From Episyrphus balteatus (taxonomy: Eukaryota; Arthropoda; Insecta; Diptera; Syrphidae): a DNA stretch of 64,000 nt. The DNA is taken from contig NC_079137.1 of the NCBI RefSeq assembly GCF_945859705.1, positions 496,001 to 560,000 of the forward strand. The letters run 5' to 3'. Below the pieces are notes generated by a model that did no database searches, had not been told where the DNA came from, and worked only from the letters and a program-made list of their open reading frames with translations. The position numbers and the translations under genes were made by a program. Below are positions 47,001-57,900 of this stretch, one piece after another. Positions within the stretch are counted from its first letter, which is position 1. Every line of letters begins with the position of its first letter.

Positions 47001-47134
47001 TTTTTTTATTTCAAAAAGACGGTGATGCTTACAAAGCAATACGACGTTTTTCAACACTCTGCACTCAGCTAAGTATGAATGGTAATTTATTTTTTGAACA
47101 AAATCAATATTTAATAAACAGCTCAACACATTAA
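41068..47134 (+). CDS. UCK2: Uridine-cytidine kinase (UCK2 family), multi-exon with alternative ends
   Basis: Cytosolic pyrimidine-salvage enzyme that phosphorylates uridine and cytidine to UMP and CMP. Coding exons: 41068-41175, 41235-41300, 41355-41545, 43259-43404, 43467-43564, 43910-43958, then alternative last exons. All junctions have GT/AG and keep frame (219 codons plus one base before the last exon). The P-loop GVAGGTASGKST is split by the first intron. Other family blocks are ISQDCFYREL, FNFDHPDAF, PTYDYKSNS, VVLFEGILVFY, VDTDSDTRLARR, RDINERGRDL, YMTFVKPAFEEFC and KKFADVIIPRG. Predicted lengths are 254, 271 or 296 residues depending on the last exon, within the 260-300 usual for animal UCKs. 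Intron 3 (1.7 kb) is filled with transposon debris. The Drosophila counterpart is, from memory, CG6364. Confidence 0.93.
41578..41993. mobile_element. MITE in kinase intron 3
   Basis: A 416-bp element with long terminal inverted repeats: the left end GGGCTCAGTTATAGCTATCA matches the complement of the right end (about 90 percent over some 55 bases), and pairing continues inward (AATGCATTTGGTGTTA and its complement), so the whole unit can fold back. TAT flanks both ends (41575-41577 and 41994-41996) and is the likely target duplication. It has no coding capacity. Confidence 0.85.
42316..42809 (+). pseudogene. Penelope-like element relic (GIY-YIG endonuclease part)
   Basis: The first frame reads CLVYVGTSLQKLKNRLAGH, matching the YVG start of a Penelope-type GIY-YIG domain. 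It stops at 42409-42411 and homology continues one frame over as RTALALHCINEG and SDFNNV. An ILHTE block (like the family's ILATE) comes next. After the second MITE the text resumes as NKRTLLEKLHLLDINNTVNK and SLAILIVNLLQ, the usual C-terminal end of these elements. Frame changes, stops and the insertion make it dead. No RT part is seen upstream, as expected for a 5'-truncated copy. Confidence 0.72.
42516..42699. mobile_element. MITE inserted in the Penelope-like relic
   Basis: A 184-bp element with inverted ends: left CAGCCCTATTCTGCTATTCG pairs with the right end ...AAATAGCAGAAAAGGACTG, and GATTCACGTG is also shared. TAA flanks both ends (42513-42515, 42700-42702), fitting a 3-bp target duplication as in PIF/Harbinger-type elements. 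It has no coding capacity. Confidence 0.82.
42847..42906 (+). repeat. Exact 30-bp tandem duplication
   Basis: Two perfect copies of a 30-base unit beginning CTGTAGGCAAGATTTG. Directly afterwards ATTTCTTATCAAG is the inverse of part of the unit, so a small hairpin can form. Confidence 0.9.
44359..44465 (+). CDS. UCK2: Kinase alternative last exon A
   Basis: Acceptor TTCTTTACAG, then VAIDLIVHHIGEILRPGG and a short Ser/Thr/Asn tail ending at a TAA. It joins the sixth exon in frame, and several AATAAA-like signals follow within about 150 bases. It is a diverged copy of the start of exon B 1.75 kb downstream. Use of this exon gives the 254-residue form. Confidence 0.85.
44466..46114 (+). other. 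3' UTR of exon A and intervening sequence
   Basis: AT-rich, with several AATAAA-type signals near the start (about 44540-44570) suited to ending the short transcript. No other gene or element is seen. Confidence 0.5.
46115..46272 (+). CDS. UCK2: Kinase alternative last exon B
   Basis: Acceptor TTTATTTGCAG, then VAIDLIVQHIRDFLNN, closer than exon A to what I remember of vertebrate UCK2. Reading through to the TAA gives a 271-residue form that ends in RPH, as I recall human UCK2 does. An internal donor, GGAG followed by GTAAGA at 46232, would instead allow splicing to 47019. Confidence 0.85.
47019..47134 (+). CDS. UCK2: Possible third kinase C-terminal exon
   Basis: After a T-rich tract and AAAAAG acceptor, the sequence reads in frame from the internal donor of exon B: GDAYKAIRRFSTLCTQLSMN, then 16 more codons to a TAA. 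The protein-like composition and exact phase-1 match suggest a real exon, giving a form of 296 residues. The acceptor is weak, so this is tentative. Confidence 0.55.
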
Positions 47135-48828
47135 GAGCAAAAAATTATTTAGAAAAAAATTGTTCAATTAAACATTTATAGTAAATTGCACAAAAAAAAA
47201 AACAGATACAACTTGTAGTAAAATTTGAGAAACAAAACAAAAAATGTTAAACGAAAGAGTTAATTAAAAATATTTATTTCAAAATAATAACAAAAATTGA
47301 GTTTTTATTGTACAAATTTGATATTTGTTTGTGGGTAGTAAAATTAACAAAGAAATATAATCAGAAATTATTACACAATTTGAAATCGACAATCTTTTTA
47401 AATTTGGACCAGATGTTATACCAATTCTTTGTTTGTGACCAGAAGAACAAAATCCATGAGAGAATTGAAAAACTTAAAAATTGTCAATCCAACAACGCAA
47501 ATGAGCATACAAGCTGTGGGATGTCAGTCTGTTACCTAACAAGCGATAGCCGGCAGGCCCAGACTCTAGGAAAAATTAAAACTACCAGGAAATTACTACC
47601 GTTTTGAAAGAAAAGAATAACGAGCTTTGAAAATCTGATCCATCCATTCAAAAGAACAACTTTTTGAATGCTTATCAGCGTTATATTATAATTATTCAAA
47701 CTTGACATTGTTTCTAACAATTCGTTTAAACTTTGTACCTACGTGACAATTGCAAACAGTGAGTTATTTTAAAAATGTGCTTATCAATAGAAACCCTAGT
47801 TTTGATTTGTACAAAAAATACAAAGCTTTCAGCATATAACCATAACAAAAGTAAAGTGATATAAATGCGTTAAATGTTCAAAATATGCATTCAAATCAAA
47901 CGGATACATACAATTTCAAAAAACTAATTCAAAATCATCAACAACTTCATCACAACGATAAGATACTTTTAAAGATACTCCAAAACAAAGATCTTATCAT
48001 CCACACAATCTTGTGGATATTGTTTTTATCTCAGACAAAAACCAAAAATATGGTACACAATTTCACTATCCATCTATTCGTTCCACTTGAATACCTGTGG
48101 CACCTGCAATAAATCTAACTTACCTGTTCGCACTACAGGTAAGTAGATATCGACAAGAAAAACCCCATTATGCTAGTACACTATCGATCCCTCACTAACC
48201 ACCTTAGTACGAGGCTACCCAAGATATTTATTTATATAGACTTTTCATTTTTTAGCTGGACAATGGAATATGAAACTGTTGGAGAGTTTCACTTCACACT
48301 AGCACTACTTGGAAATCCATTTCAGTTTAGTTTGAATTCGGTTGTCGTGAGTATTGTGTGGTGTTCGTTCCCGTAGTAGTATTAAAGTGGTAGCAAGCAG
48401 CAGTAGATTGACTGACTGTATGACGGTAATAGTGAAATTAAACCTGATGACGAATGCAAAGAGAAAGAATCAAAGCTAATTGATTGCACTATTTGCAACA
48501 ACTTCTTCGATTTCCATTGTGTGTGTTTTCTTTTTAAATCTAGTTTCCCGTTTTTTGCAAGCTCAACTAAAAATTTTAAAATATCAATTAAATTGTGAAT
48601 TTGGGAAGAAAAAGTGAAAAGCCTAATTATAATAACGTGAATGATTGTAAAAAAATGTCCAGATAAAATGTCTCTTGCCAAAGGCTAGTGAAAGAGAGAG
48701 AATCAAGGCTTAGTTTTGTTAAGTTATAGTGCTTCAGCTAAAGAGTGAGTGAGAGATAAAATTGGATAAAATTACCACCAAGTTGCGGGGTGTGGGAGGT
48801 GTAGAAGAGATACCAACAAAACTACACC
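47135..48828 (+). other. Intergenic region and crumbs leader
   Basis: No gene is seen from about 47135 to 48200. The less repetitive stretch from about 48300 to 48828 is the likely 5' UTR of crumbs; a seven-codon upstream open frame (ATG at 48668) lies in it. No core-promoter motif is certain. Confidence 0.4.
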
Positions 48829-48916
48829 ATGAAACTGGGATTTAAGAACTCATCAAATTATCCTGTTCGTGACTTCGGATGGCTGGTCGTGTTTATATCA
48901 GCTTATGTATTTATTG
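48829..48916 (+). CDS. crb: crumbs exon 1: signal peptide
   Basis: ATG plus 29 codons and one base. A basic and polar N-terminus precedes the hydrophobic core WLVVFISAYVFIG. The donor is GTAAGA. Joined to exon 2 it reads ...FIALDLVHKTEA, a plausible cleavage zone. It is shorter than the long N-terminal extension I recall in Drosophila Crumbs, so an upstream alternative start cannot be excluded. Confidence 0.8.
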
Positions 48917-51900
48917 GTAAGATTAAAGGCATCATTAATCTCTCTCTAAGACTGGAGACTTTTCCTTTAAATCCAAAAGAATAAAGAAAATTTTTGAGAA
49001 TAGCTTGAGGGTGTGTTACCTACTATTTACCTGGGTAAAATCACAATACAAATAACTATCATCTGGGTGTCTCGCTCGTTCCTACAATTGTTTGCGCTAT
49101 GCTTTGGTATTAAAAGTTGTAGTCATTATAGTCATGTTTTCCTACCAAAACTTAAAGGGAAACAGAAAACAATGCTTTCCGCCGCCGCAGCCATGCGAGG
49201 TGAGATGCGACATGTGAATTGTGAACAAAAAAAAATGCGACAGGTAGACTTGTTTGGAGTGTGGTAGTGTAGTTATGAAGAGGATAGTAGTAATTACTTT
49301 TTTTCTTCTTTTTCAAAACCTGTCTCTGTGTTTGTGTTTACTATATTTTTTGTATTATTATTTTATAAAAAAAAAAGGTTTTACAATCAAAATGGAACTG
49401 GTAGGGTATTCCTTGGGGAAAGACTATATAAACAAGGGAATGAGATGAGATTCCCACACACTGGTAGGCTATCCATCATGGATGTTTCATGATCAATTAT
49501 ACATAAATCGTGGTGAATAATGATGGTTATTCCCGTTTTTTGAATTTTAGTGTGTATAGAATGAGGTGTGGAAAACGTATAAAACTGGTTTGTTTTATTA
49601 CTGGTTACTTTAAAAACAACACAAATCAATACAACTTTACCCTATTTTTGTGAATGACATCTTAAATGTTCGAAAGATGTTGATAAGTAGAATCTAGCTT
49701 GACGCCTGCACGTAGGTACCTTATGTTGGAAATTGAAAAAAAAATGGAATTCCCGGAGAATGACTAATAACTCAGGGGAATAAACGAAACAAATTAAAAT
49801 TCTAGGAATAAAGGTAAACGCCAGTTATTTTCTGACTTCCCCGGAAATACCTACCAAACTAATTATAAATGCATAACAAAGGTCTAAGGTCATTTTTAAT
49901 AAAATGAAATGAATATTTAGAATAACATGAAGTTTTTATTGGGCGCCAAAAAAATCTAATAGCGTTTTCGTTTGGGAATTCTTAGAACTGTCCGGGACTG
50001 TCCGATCCGGAATGCCAAACGATCAGAGTTGCATACTTTTTTTTGATTCTGAAGTTTGGGTTTCTTTGTATTTGTGAAACGTCAAATGCGAACGTCTGAT
50101 GAAATTTTTGTTTTGTTTATTTTTTTTTTATTATTATTAAGTTATCTATTTTTTTTTTTTGTTTTCTTCATTTTATTTTAATATAGTTTAAAGTTTGTGC
50201 ATAGTTAAAAATCATAAAATTGAGAAATGAACAACAAAGAATGACATTTCATTACTTTGACATCTAAAGTGTGAACATGTGTGCGTGATTCTGATTTTGA
50301 TTCTGCCTCAAAATTCAGAATCGATTTTCTCTTCTTTTCAGAATTAGAACTGTCATTGAGTGCCAAACGATCAGTTTCAGAATCGTTCGAAGTAATTCCG
50401 GACGCTTCCGGACGACCAAACGAAAACGCTATAAGTAAGGTTGAATTGGTTGAAATTTCCGATATTTAAAAAAAATCAATTGCCTAATTCGTTTTCGAAA
50501 AGAGAATATACAACTAATTTTAAATGTTCATAATTCAATTGGATTTATTTAAAGTTTTAAGACTTACCTCTTGAATTTGCATTGGAGAATCGTCGTTTGC
50601 TATTCAGTGCATTTTTATTCTAGATGAAAGTACCATTAAGGTTGTTGGTGGTGAACTTAGCCAAGATGGTGTTCTTGAAGTAATTTTGGATTTTTGTATC
50701 ACTCCTATTTTTATGCAAAGCATCTTCACTTTAGTTAGCGCCATTTTAGACTCAAACGTCCCCTACATTATAAATAAGTACTTGTTGGAAGCTTGCAAGC
50801 TCGCCCGAAAAAAAAACTGATTAGTAAAGGACTAAAGAAAGTACGCTGATCTTACCTTTGCCTTTGTTGACGTCTATGGTCGACTTGATTGATGCAAATC
50901 TATCTCAGTTTCGTCTATTAACATTGCGCTTTTAGACTAGGGAGCATTTTATTTTCTATCCATTTATTATACATTTGTTTTTTTTTTTATAATTTACGCG
51001 CACTAAAGGGAGTTAATACCCTTAATATGTTAAACACAGTGCGAGCTTCAGGAAAATAGGGAGGGATTCAAAAGGAGAAACCGATGTACATTAGTTTTAA
51101 AGCCGTTAATAATAAAACCCGATGTATCCTATTTTGATTTTTTTTAGATAGGTTTTCTCGTCTCACCCAATTGTTTTTCTTTTTAATTTTTTTCGACATG
51201 ATGTTGAGAAACGGACATCTTTTTATGTAGTTGGGCGATGCTTTTAAAAAGTAAATGCAGGTTTACTTTTAATTTAAAATTCTCAGTACTGCCGCGATAT
51301 CTTAAAAAGGCTTTTTGCCTTGAGCATTTTTAGTGTACTTTGGTGAGCAGATCTCTGGAGAATTTTTCCTTCATATCAACACAAACATAGTTCTTTAAAA
51401 CGTCATTTTAATGAACAACCGTTGCAGACATTTCTCTTTTAAGCAGAAAGTCCTGAAAATAAAATTGATATAAGGTATTTTAATTATGGGTGTGGGGTAG
51501 AATAGAATGGGTCAAACTACAATAACTACATTTTACTACTAGATTCCAAGGTAAACTGCTTATTTTTGGTTTAGGAGTAGGCACATACATATGTACCTAT
51601 AACAAAATAAAACTGAGTCAAAAAGTCTGGCAGTTTTTTCTGGAGGCAGATACTATTGCAGAATGTTAAAACACGCGATATTTTCAAAAACATAAAATGA
51701 ATTGTTTTTTAATTTCAAATATTAAAAAAACGATACTTTTATTTCCTAATCAGTTATTATTTAACAGAAATATATTTAAGAAAATTTAAAAAAAAAAAAA
51801 AACTTTTTAAGCACGTTTCTCTCGAAATTGAATAAGTAGCTGATAAACTCGTAAAACCCATTGAGTTTTATCAAAACTAAAATTCTTACCGACAACCCCC

Positions 51901-54900
51901 TTTTCTACACTTTTGACACAGATAAATGATTAAGAAACTGCTTTAGTGAAAACTCTAATAGCTTAAAACAAAAAACAAACCAATTTCTTTTTCCCAGAAT
52001 ATTCAAATAGAATTCTTTTTTTTTTTAAGTTTCCGAATCTGCATCTTATCATTAAATGGGTGTTTTGAAGACGAATTTCACTCAAGCTCTGACCACTTAG
52101 AGTTTATCTATTAAAAACGATGCATTCTTTAAAAAGGGAACCACCTGAGGTCAATGAATTAATGAAATTATTGTGAGGACTGTGACAGACTATAGAAATA
52201 ATCAAATTACGTACATCCTCAAAGACTAATGTAAAAACAAATTACTCGTTCTATAAGTCAAATTGATTAATTTGGTACTTAGCGATAACATCAAATAAAC
52301 ATTAGTTTCAACTACATACTGAAGAAATAAAAATCCCACGTAACTTAAGCTGTTTAATAAATGAATATATACTTTTAGCGGTGTTTGTACATTGACATTA
52401 CGATCAATTTATAAAAATAAAAAACTATTATTATTTTTCCAAGGTCGATGTATTACGCTCTTGAATAGAATAATATCGTTTTTCTTGTTGAGAAAATCAT
52501 GCGGGATTTCCCATATTTTCATTTCAAGACACCTCTCTGTTAGGTTTCAAACTTATTAAAGATTCTGAGAACATTTTTTTTGTTCACATTCAATTGTTTA
52601 CGATTTAGATAAGTATTTATTTTAACACTCAGTCAGATAAATTGTTTCACGTTTCTTAAGATGTTCATTTGATACTTCTTTTAATTTATTTTGATGCATC
52701 AGTTCAAGTTGTGTATAATGCTTAACACATTATCCAACAACTTAAATCGTCATGCCTTTTGATTTTGGACATCAGACAAACTCTCAACAAAATAATAATG
52801 TTATTAATCCCCTGGAGAGCGAGACTCTATTAATGATATCTAAACTGTGTATCTCGTTTTTTGTGGGCGTCATAGCCAAATGCATAACCGATGTGTCATT
52901 CATTCAAGCACAAACAACAATACAAATGCTTGGCTCTGGGTCGAATGTACTTGCTTTTATATTTTAAGTTGCTCAAAGTAATTAATCTTTTTAAATCCAC
53001 AAAAAAAAAAAAATAAAAGTACACAATATTTTAGAAAAATTTAATAAAAGGAACCTATGCTACTCTGGTCAAACACCCGGAAAACTCATAATTAAAAAAA
53101 ACGTTTCACCTTGCATGTCCTCATAAAAAAATTAGATTTTTTTTATTCAAAAAAGAACTTTGGAAATCTATTAAGAATAAAATAACAGCTTCAATTTTCC
53201 CAAAGCTAAGTTATAAAATTTTTTGTCAAAAAGGGAATGTGTGCGACCCACATTTTCCAAGTTTATAGACCAGTTTATAGACCATTTTCAAGGAATTAAT
53301 AACGCAATTTTTAAAGCAGAATTTCAAAAACATCGATGAAATACGAAAAAAACATTTTTTTTCAAAATTTTGATGTGAAATAATGCAAAAAAAATTTAAA
53401 AGCTTTCGTGAAAACGAAATAAATGAAACCGGAAATATTTGATCCGGAAATAGGTTTACAGAAATTTGTTGGTTTTGGTATAAAAAAAATTCTATGTCTT
53501 ATGTTAAGTTCCTACTTTTTATTGAAATATGTATGGTCACTGGCTAGAAAGAAATCTGGTCAATATAAGTACAAATTTAAAAAATCTTTAAAAAAAAATG
53601 GTAAATCAGCGACTTAGCCCTTAAACTAAAGCTTGAGGTTCCAGCTAAAAGATATAAAGAATTACGCAAACGATCTTGTTCGGATTATAAATCATAATTA
53701 TTTCAAGTTTGATAACAATTATCTCGAATTAGATTTTTTTACGAATCCAAAACTTGTTTTAAATATATCGCAAGTAAAGCAAACAAACGAACGAACTAGC
53801 ACACAAAAAAATAATAAAGAAAAATCAACTTCTGGTTTGGTTTGTTTATATGCGCTGAGAGGTTTAGAGCCTATTTTGCATTTATAGGAAGAAATGTTAA
53901 TGCATATCATTAGAAACGCATGTTTGAACCTGTTGAAAAGATGTTAAGGCACCATAACTGCAAAATAAACATGTATTATGTGTTTACCTACATACCTACG
54001 AAGATTTTAAAGTATGTACTTATCTTCTTTTTCACTTAATAAGTGTTTAAAAAAGTTTAAATGTATTTGTTATTTGGAAGTATAGAACAGAATTGCTTAA
54101 ACATATGAATATAGTAACAAAAGGTACTATTCCTGTTTTAACACATCAGGAAATCCTCCTGAAAAAAAAAACTCATATCAATTTTTTTTATATTTGTTTC
54201 CTTTAACGACTGACTATACAAAATCATTCAAAAACAAAATAAATTCGAATTTAACATACAAGAAACTTGGTTCGTGACCTAGTTGAAGACAAAATTTAAA
54301 TAAATATAATAGACGTATGTATCGATTGTGCTTAGGTACTACCTGCAGTACTGCATCACTCAAAATGCAATATTCAAGACAGGAGAGTCAATTCTTTTAA
54401 TAGAGTTTATGACACAAAATAAAATTTCTTTCTCAAATTCGAACATACAAATGTAAATGGACGTTTTTTGCCACTTAAACTATTCAAATAAAAACAACCA
54501 AATTCAAAGCAGATGTCTTATTCTATTGTTTGCCTATATCTAGCTACTCCATAGAGTAACTTCGGGTAATGTGGATTTTTTATGTGCTGTATTCGAAGAT
54601 ACACGAAAAAAAAAATCCCACGTTTTTCTTAGATAAGAACGCATATTGAAGTTGTTATACAATAATTAGACATCATCCACTTCGGATTTGAATTCAACAC
54701 ATCAAAACCTTTGAGACAAGTAACTAGTATAATCTGATTCTACGAAAAAATGTACCAAAACGAATGGTACAACAAAAATTGAATTTTAATAACCACACTT
54801 TAGGCTTTATATGTAATATCCAAATTAAAAATTCATCCATATACAAAAACACATTAATTAAAATAATAGTGGCAAATTCGTATTCAGCTTTTCAATGCTT

Positions 54901-57900
54901 TATTACTTTTTGTTTAGGAAGTCAAAATAAATTAAAAAAAAAAAAAATAACAAAAAAATTACCTCCGAGTTTAGTAATTATTTATGTTTCTGCTAAGTTG
55001 TTGCCATTTGCAACAAGGTCTCTTATGTGCAACGCATGCTTAAAATTAATTGTTTACTATTAGTATTTTTCTAAAACGATATCAGGTTGTATGCGTGCTT
55101 TTTTTGGGTTAAGCTGATAGCCAGTGATTTTTTTTGAAATTTAAAATCTATGACATAAGCAAAATAACTCTTTGGAAAACAAGTATGATAGCATGCATCC
55201 ATTAGACTACAGTTCAATAATTAAATAATGGTTAAAATTAAAAAAAGCAGCTACATTATGATGTCACTGAGCTAATAAGCTGCGAATTTGAACAATATTA
55301 ATGAATTCTTGTGCAAAATGTAGAATGCAACTTTTCAAAAAAATCGATTTTCTTTGAGGCAAATGGAATTTGGTCTTGGGTCATTGTTGGAATGAAAGAT
55401 CAGAATGTTTCTCATGTACTGTTTTCCTATTGATCTAACCGTTGCATTTCTGTGTGTTTATAAGGGTAACTAAAACCAACTTTTATAAAATCTCCCATTT
55501 GATTTGAATTTTTTAATTCCTTTATGCAGAGCTTATTAAAAGAAAACAAATTAAAACAAAATACTTTGACATAAAGGAATCAAAACAATATTATCATACC
55601 AACCGCTATCAGGCGCCCACATTAAGTCGGAAAAACTGGAATACAATATAAAACAAAGTCAATCCCTTCACATGGCCTAATGAACTCATAAGACTACAAG
55701 GCCACTTCAGTCATATACGTTTAGAATAGACACCACCCACCACCCTCCCCCCTTCAACCTAACCAACTTCCTCGTCTTTTCTATATAATCATTTTATTTT
55801 CTGAGAATAGCATAAACAAAACATTGCAACGCTAGGGCTAGAGTTCTGGCACGTTAGTTGCTTCTTTTCTATTACAAAAAAAATGAAAAACAAGCCTATT
55901 AACCCAACAGTAACCCCATAGCAGGGTTGTTACAACAAAAACAAAAACAAAATCAATAGTGTTTGGAGGGTATCGAATGAAACATTTATGCTTTACATTG
56001 AACATAAGTCCGATACACAATATAGCAGCAAATAAGCCAAAGCTCGTTTTATCTTCCGTTCAATGGGAAATACTTGCCTATACACCTATATCTACCTACC
56101 TGACAGCGTTGCCACAAAGTGCCCGATCGGGCCATTTGGCCCCCTATCTTATATTTTGGCCCTTTTCCCGGGCCAATTAGAAATGGCCCACGAATCCAAG
56201 TTTTAGTAGATTCATCTTCATATGGTGCTTAGTAATAATTAAAAGGCTTTACAAAATTAAATATATATCATCGCTATGCATCGCAACTACAACGTGTATT
56301 CACCACACATAAATAGGTACCTATGTATACTGAATTCATTAATTTATCTCGTTTAGTAATTTGATTTTTCTCACGTCAGTTGTATTTATTTATTTTTAAT
56401 AAGTGGCTCAAAGCTAAAAGATGTCTGTGAATTAAAAGTTTAAAATGTACATCTGTGTTTTTTTTTAATTTCTTTTGTAAACTAATAAGATTTAACAAAT
56501 GTATGGCCAATAAAGGCCTTTTAAATATTTATCGTTTTTTGTGCCCCATACAAAAACGTCATTTAAAATTTTAAAAGCCTGTTAAATGTTTATGAAATCG
56601 GCTACTTATGCTTTAAACAAATAAAAAAGAATAAATAAAATTTTTAATAAATTGCATTTTTATGTTTTTAGGAAAATTTTGTTAGTAAAATATTTGGCCC
56701 ACAATTTTGTCAAATGGCCCTCAAAAAAATTCAAAATGGCCCTCTCTGCTTTTTTCTTCGCGGCAACGCTGCTAGCTACCTTTCTTTTATGAAATGGAGA
56801 CATTAAAGATACTTTCCAATGTAATAAGTCAATAGAAAAAATCGCAGTCATTTTTGCCCCCAAACCACTTGCGCTTCCCCCGGTTCAACATTGTGAGCAG
56901 TGCATGCAAGCTTTATAAAGTGCAATGAAGGGGAAACGGTTTTACCCATATATTAAAAGTATAGGAGTGTAAGACTATAGGAGAATAAGGGTTGCGTTTT
57001 CCATGTCGTTTACCCTAAGGCGTTTGGCTAATTGCACTTTTCTGGAGCATAGTTGTTTTTCATTTATTTATGTTTGTTTATTTTGAGTTCCGTTTATTCT
57101 TGTTACATTCTATAATAATGCGATAATGTGCATTTTACTGCCGATTAGAATTTACTTCGTTTAGTTCACATGGAATAGTAGTTAGTTAGTATAGGTACAT
57201 ATATTTCATTTACTTTTACATTTTTAAATTTAGGGTTAAAGAATGAGATAATTTAGCAAAAACAATCATGTTATATATGAAGATTTAATGTAACGTAAAA
57301 AATGGAAGACAACACATGATTTTGTCACGACTTTTTTTTTAACATGTATTCTAAAACGGCACTTTAGTGCTAAATCCTATAGGAAAAACTTCGCATAGCC
57401 AATTTAAAAATAATAAAAAAAAAAACAAAGAACCGCGAATTTGTCTGATTTATTTCTCAAGAATAGAACCATCAAGATTTGTCAGAAAAAAAAGTTCCAC
57501 ATACACCACAGGGACCTTCTTAGAATTTAAAACGAAAAACTCTACAAACGAGCATATGATAAAAAAAAAGAAATTATAGAATAGAATGCGTTTCTTCAGA
57601 AAAATAAACTGATATTTGTGATCCTTAAGAAATAAAAAAAAGAAAAATTGTATCCGATAACTATTGGACTTTTTATACGATCACACATACACAACTACGT
57701 ATTGAGTCACAATTTTTTATTTTATCAATCAATCACGATGTCATGTTTGACTGTTATCTCAAGCTCCAATTTATTTAAATTGCATAACTTGACATAATCA
57801 CATTATAATACTTTTATCGCAAGTAAACATGTAATTTATCAATTTTTGGAATGTAATCTCTGTAACACATTTAAGACACAAATTCTATGGGCCGATAAAA

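Noticed and set aside
53423..53887. Two adjacent + strand frames (64 and 84 codons) in crumbs intron 1
   Set aside because: No recognisable domain or start context; they could be remnants of an old element but nothing identifies one.
56096..56779. 8-bp target duplication for the hAT-like element
   Set aside because: Flanks CTACCTGA and CTAGCTAC agree at only five of eight bases, so I do not claim one.
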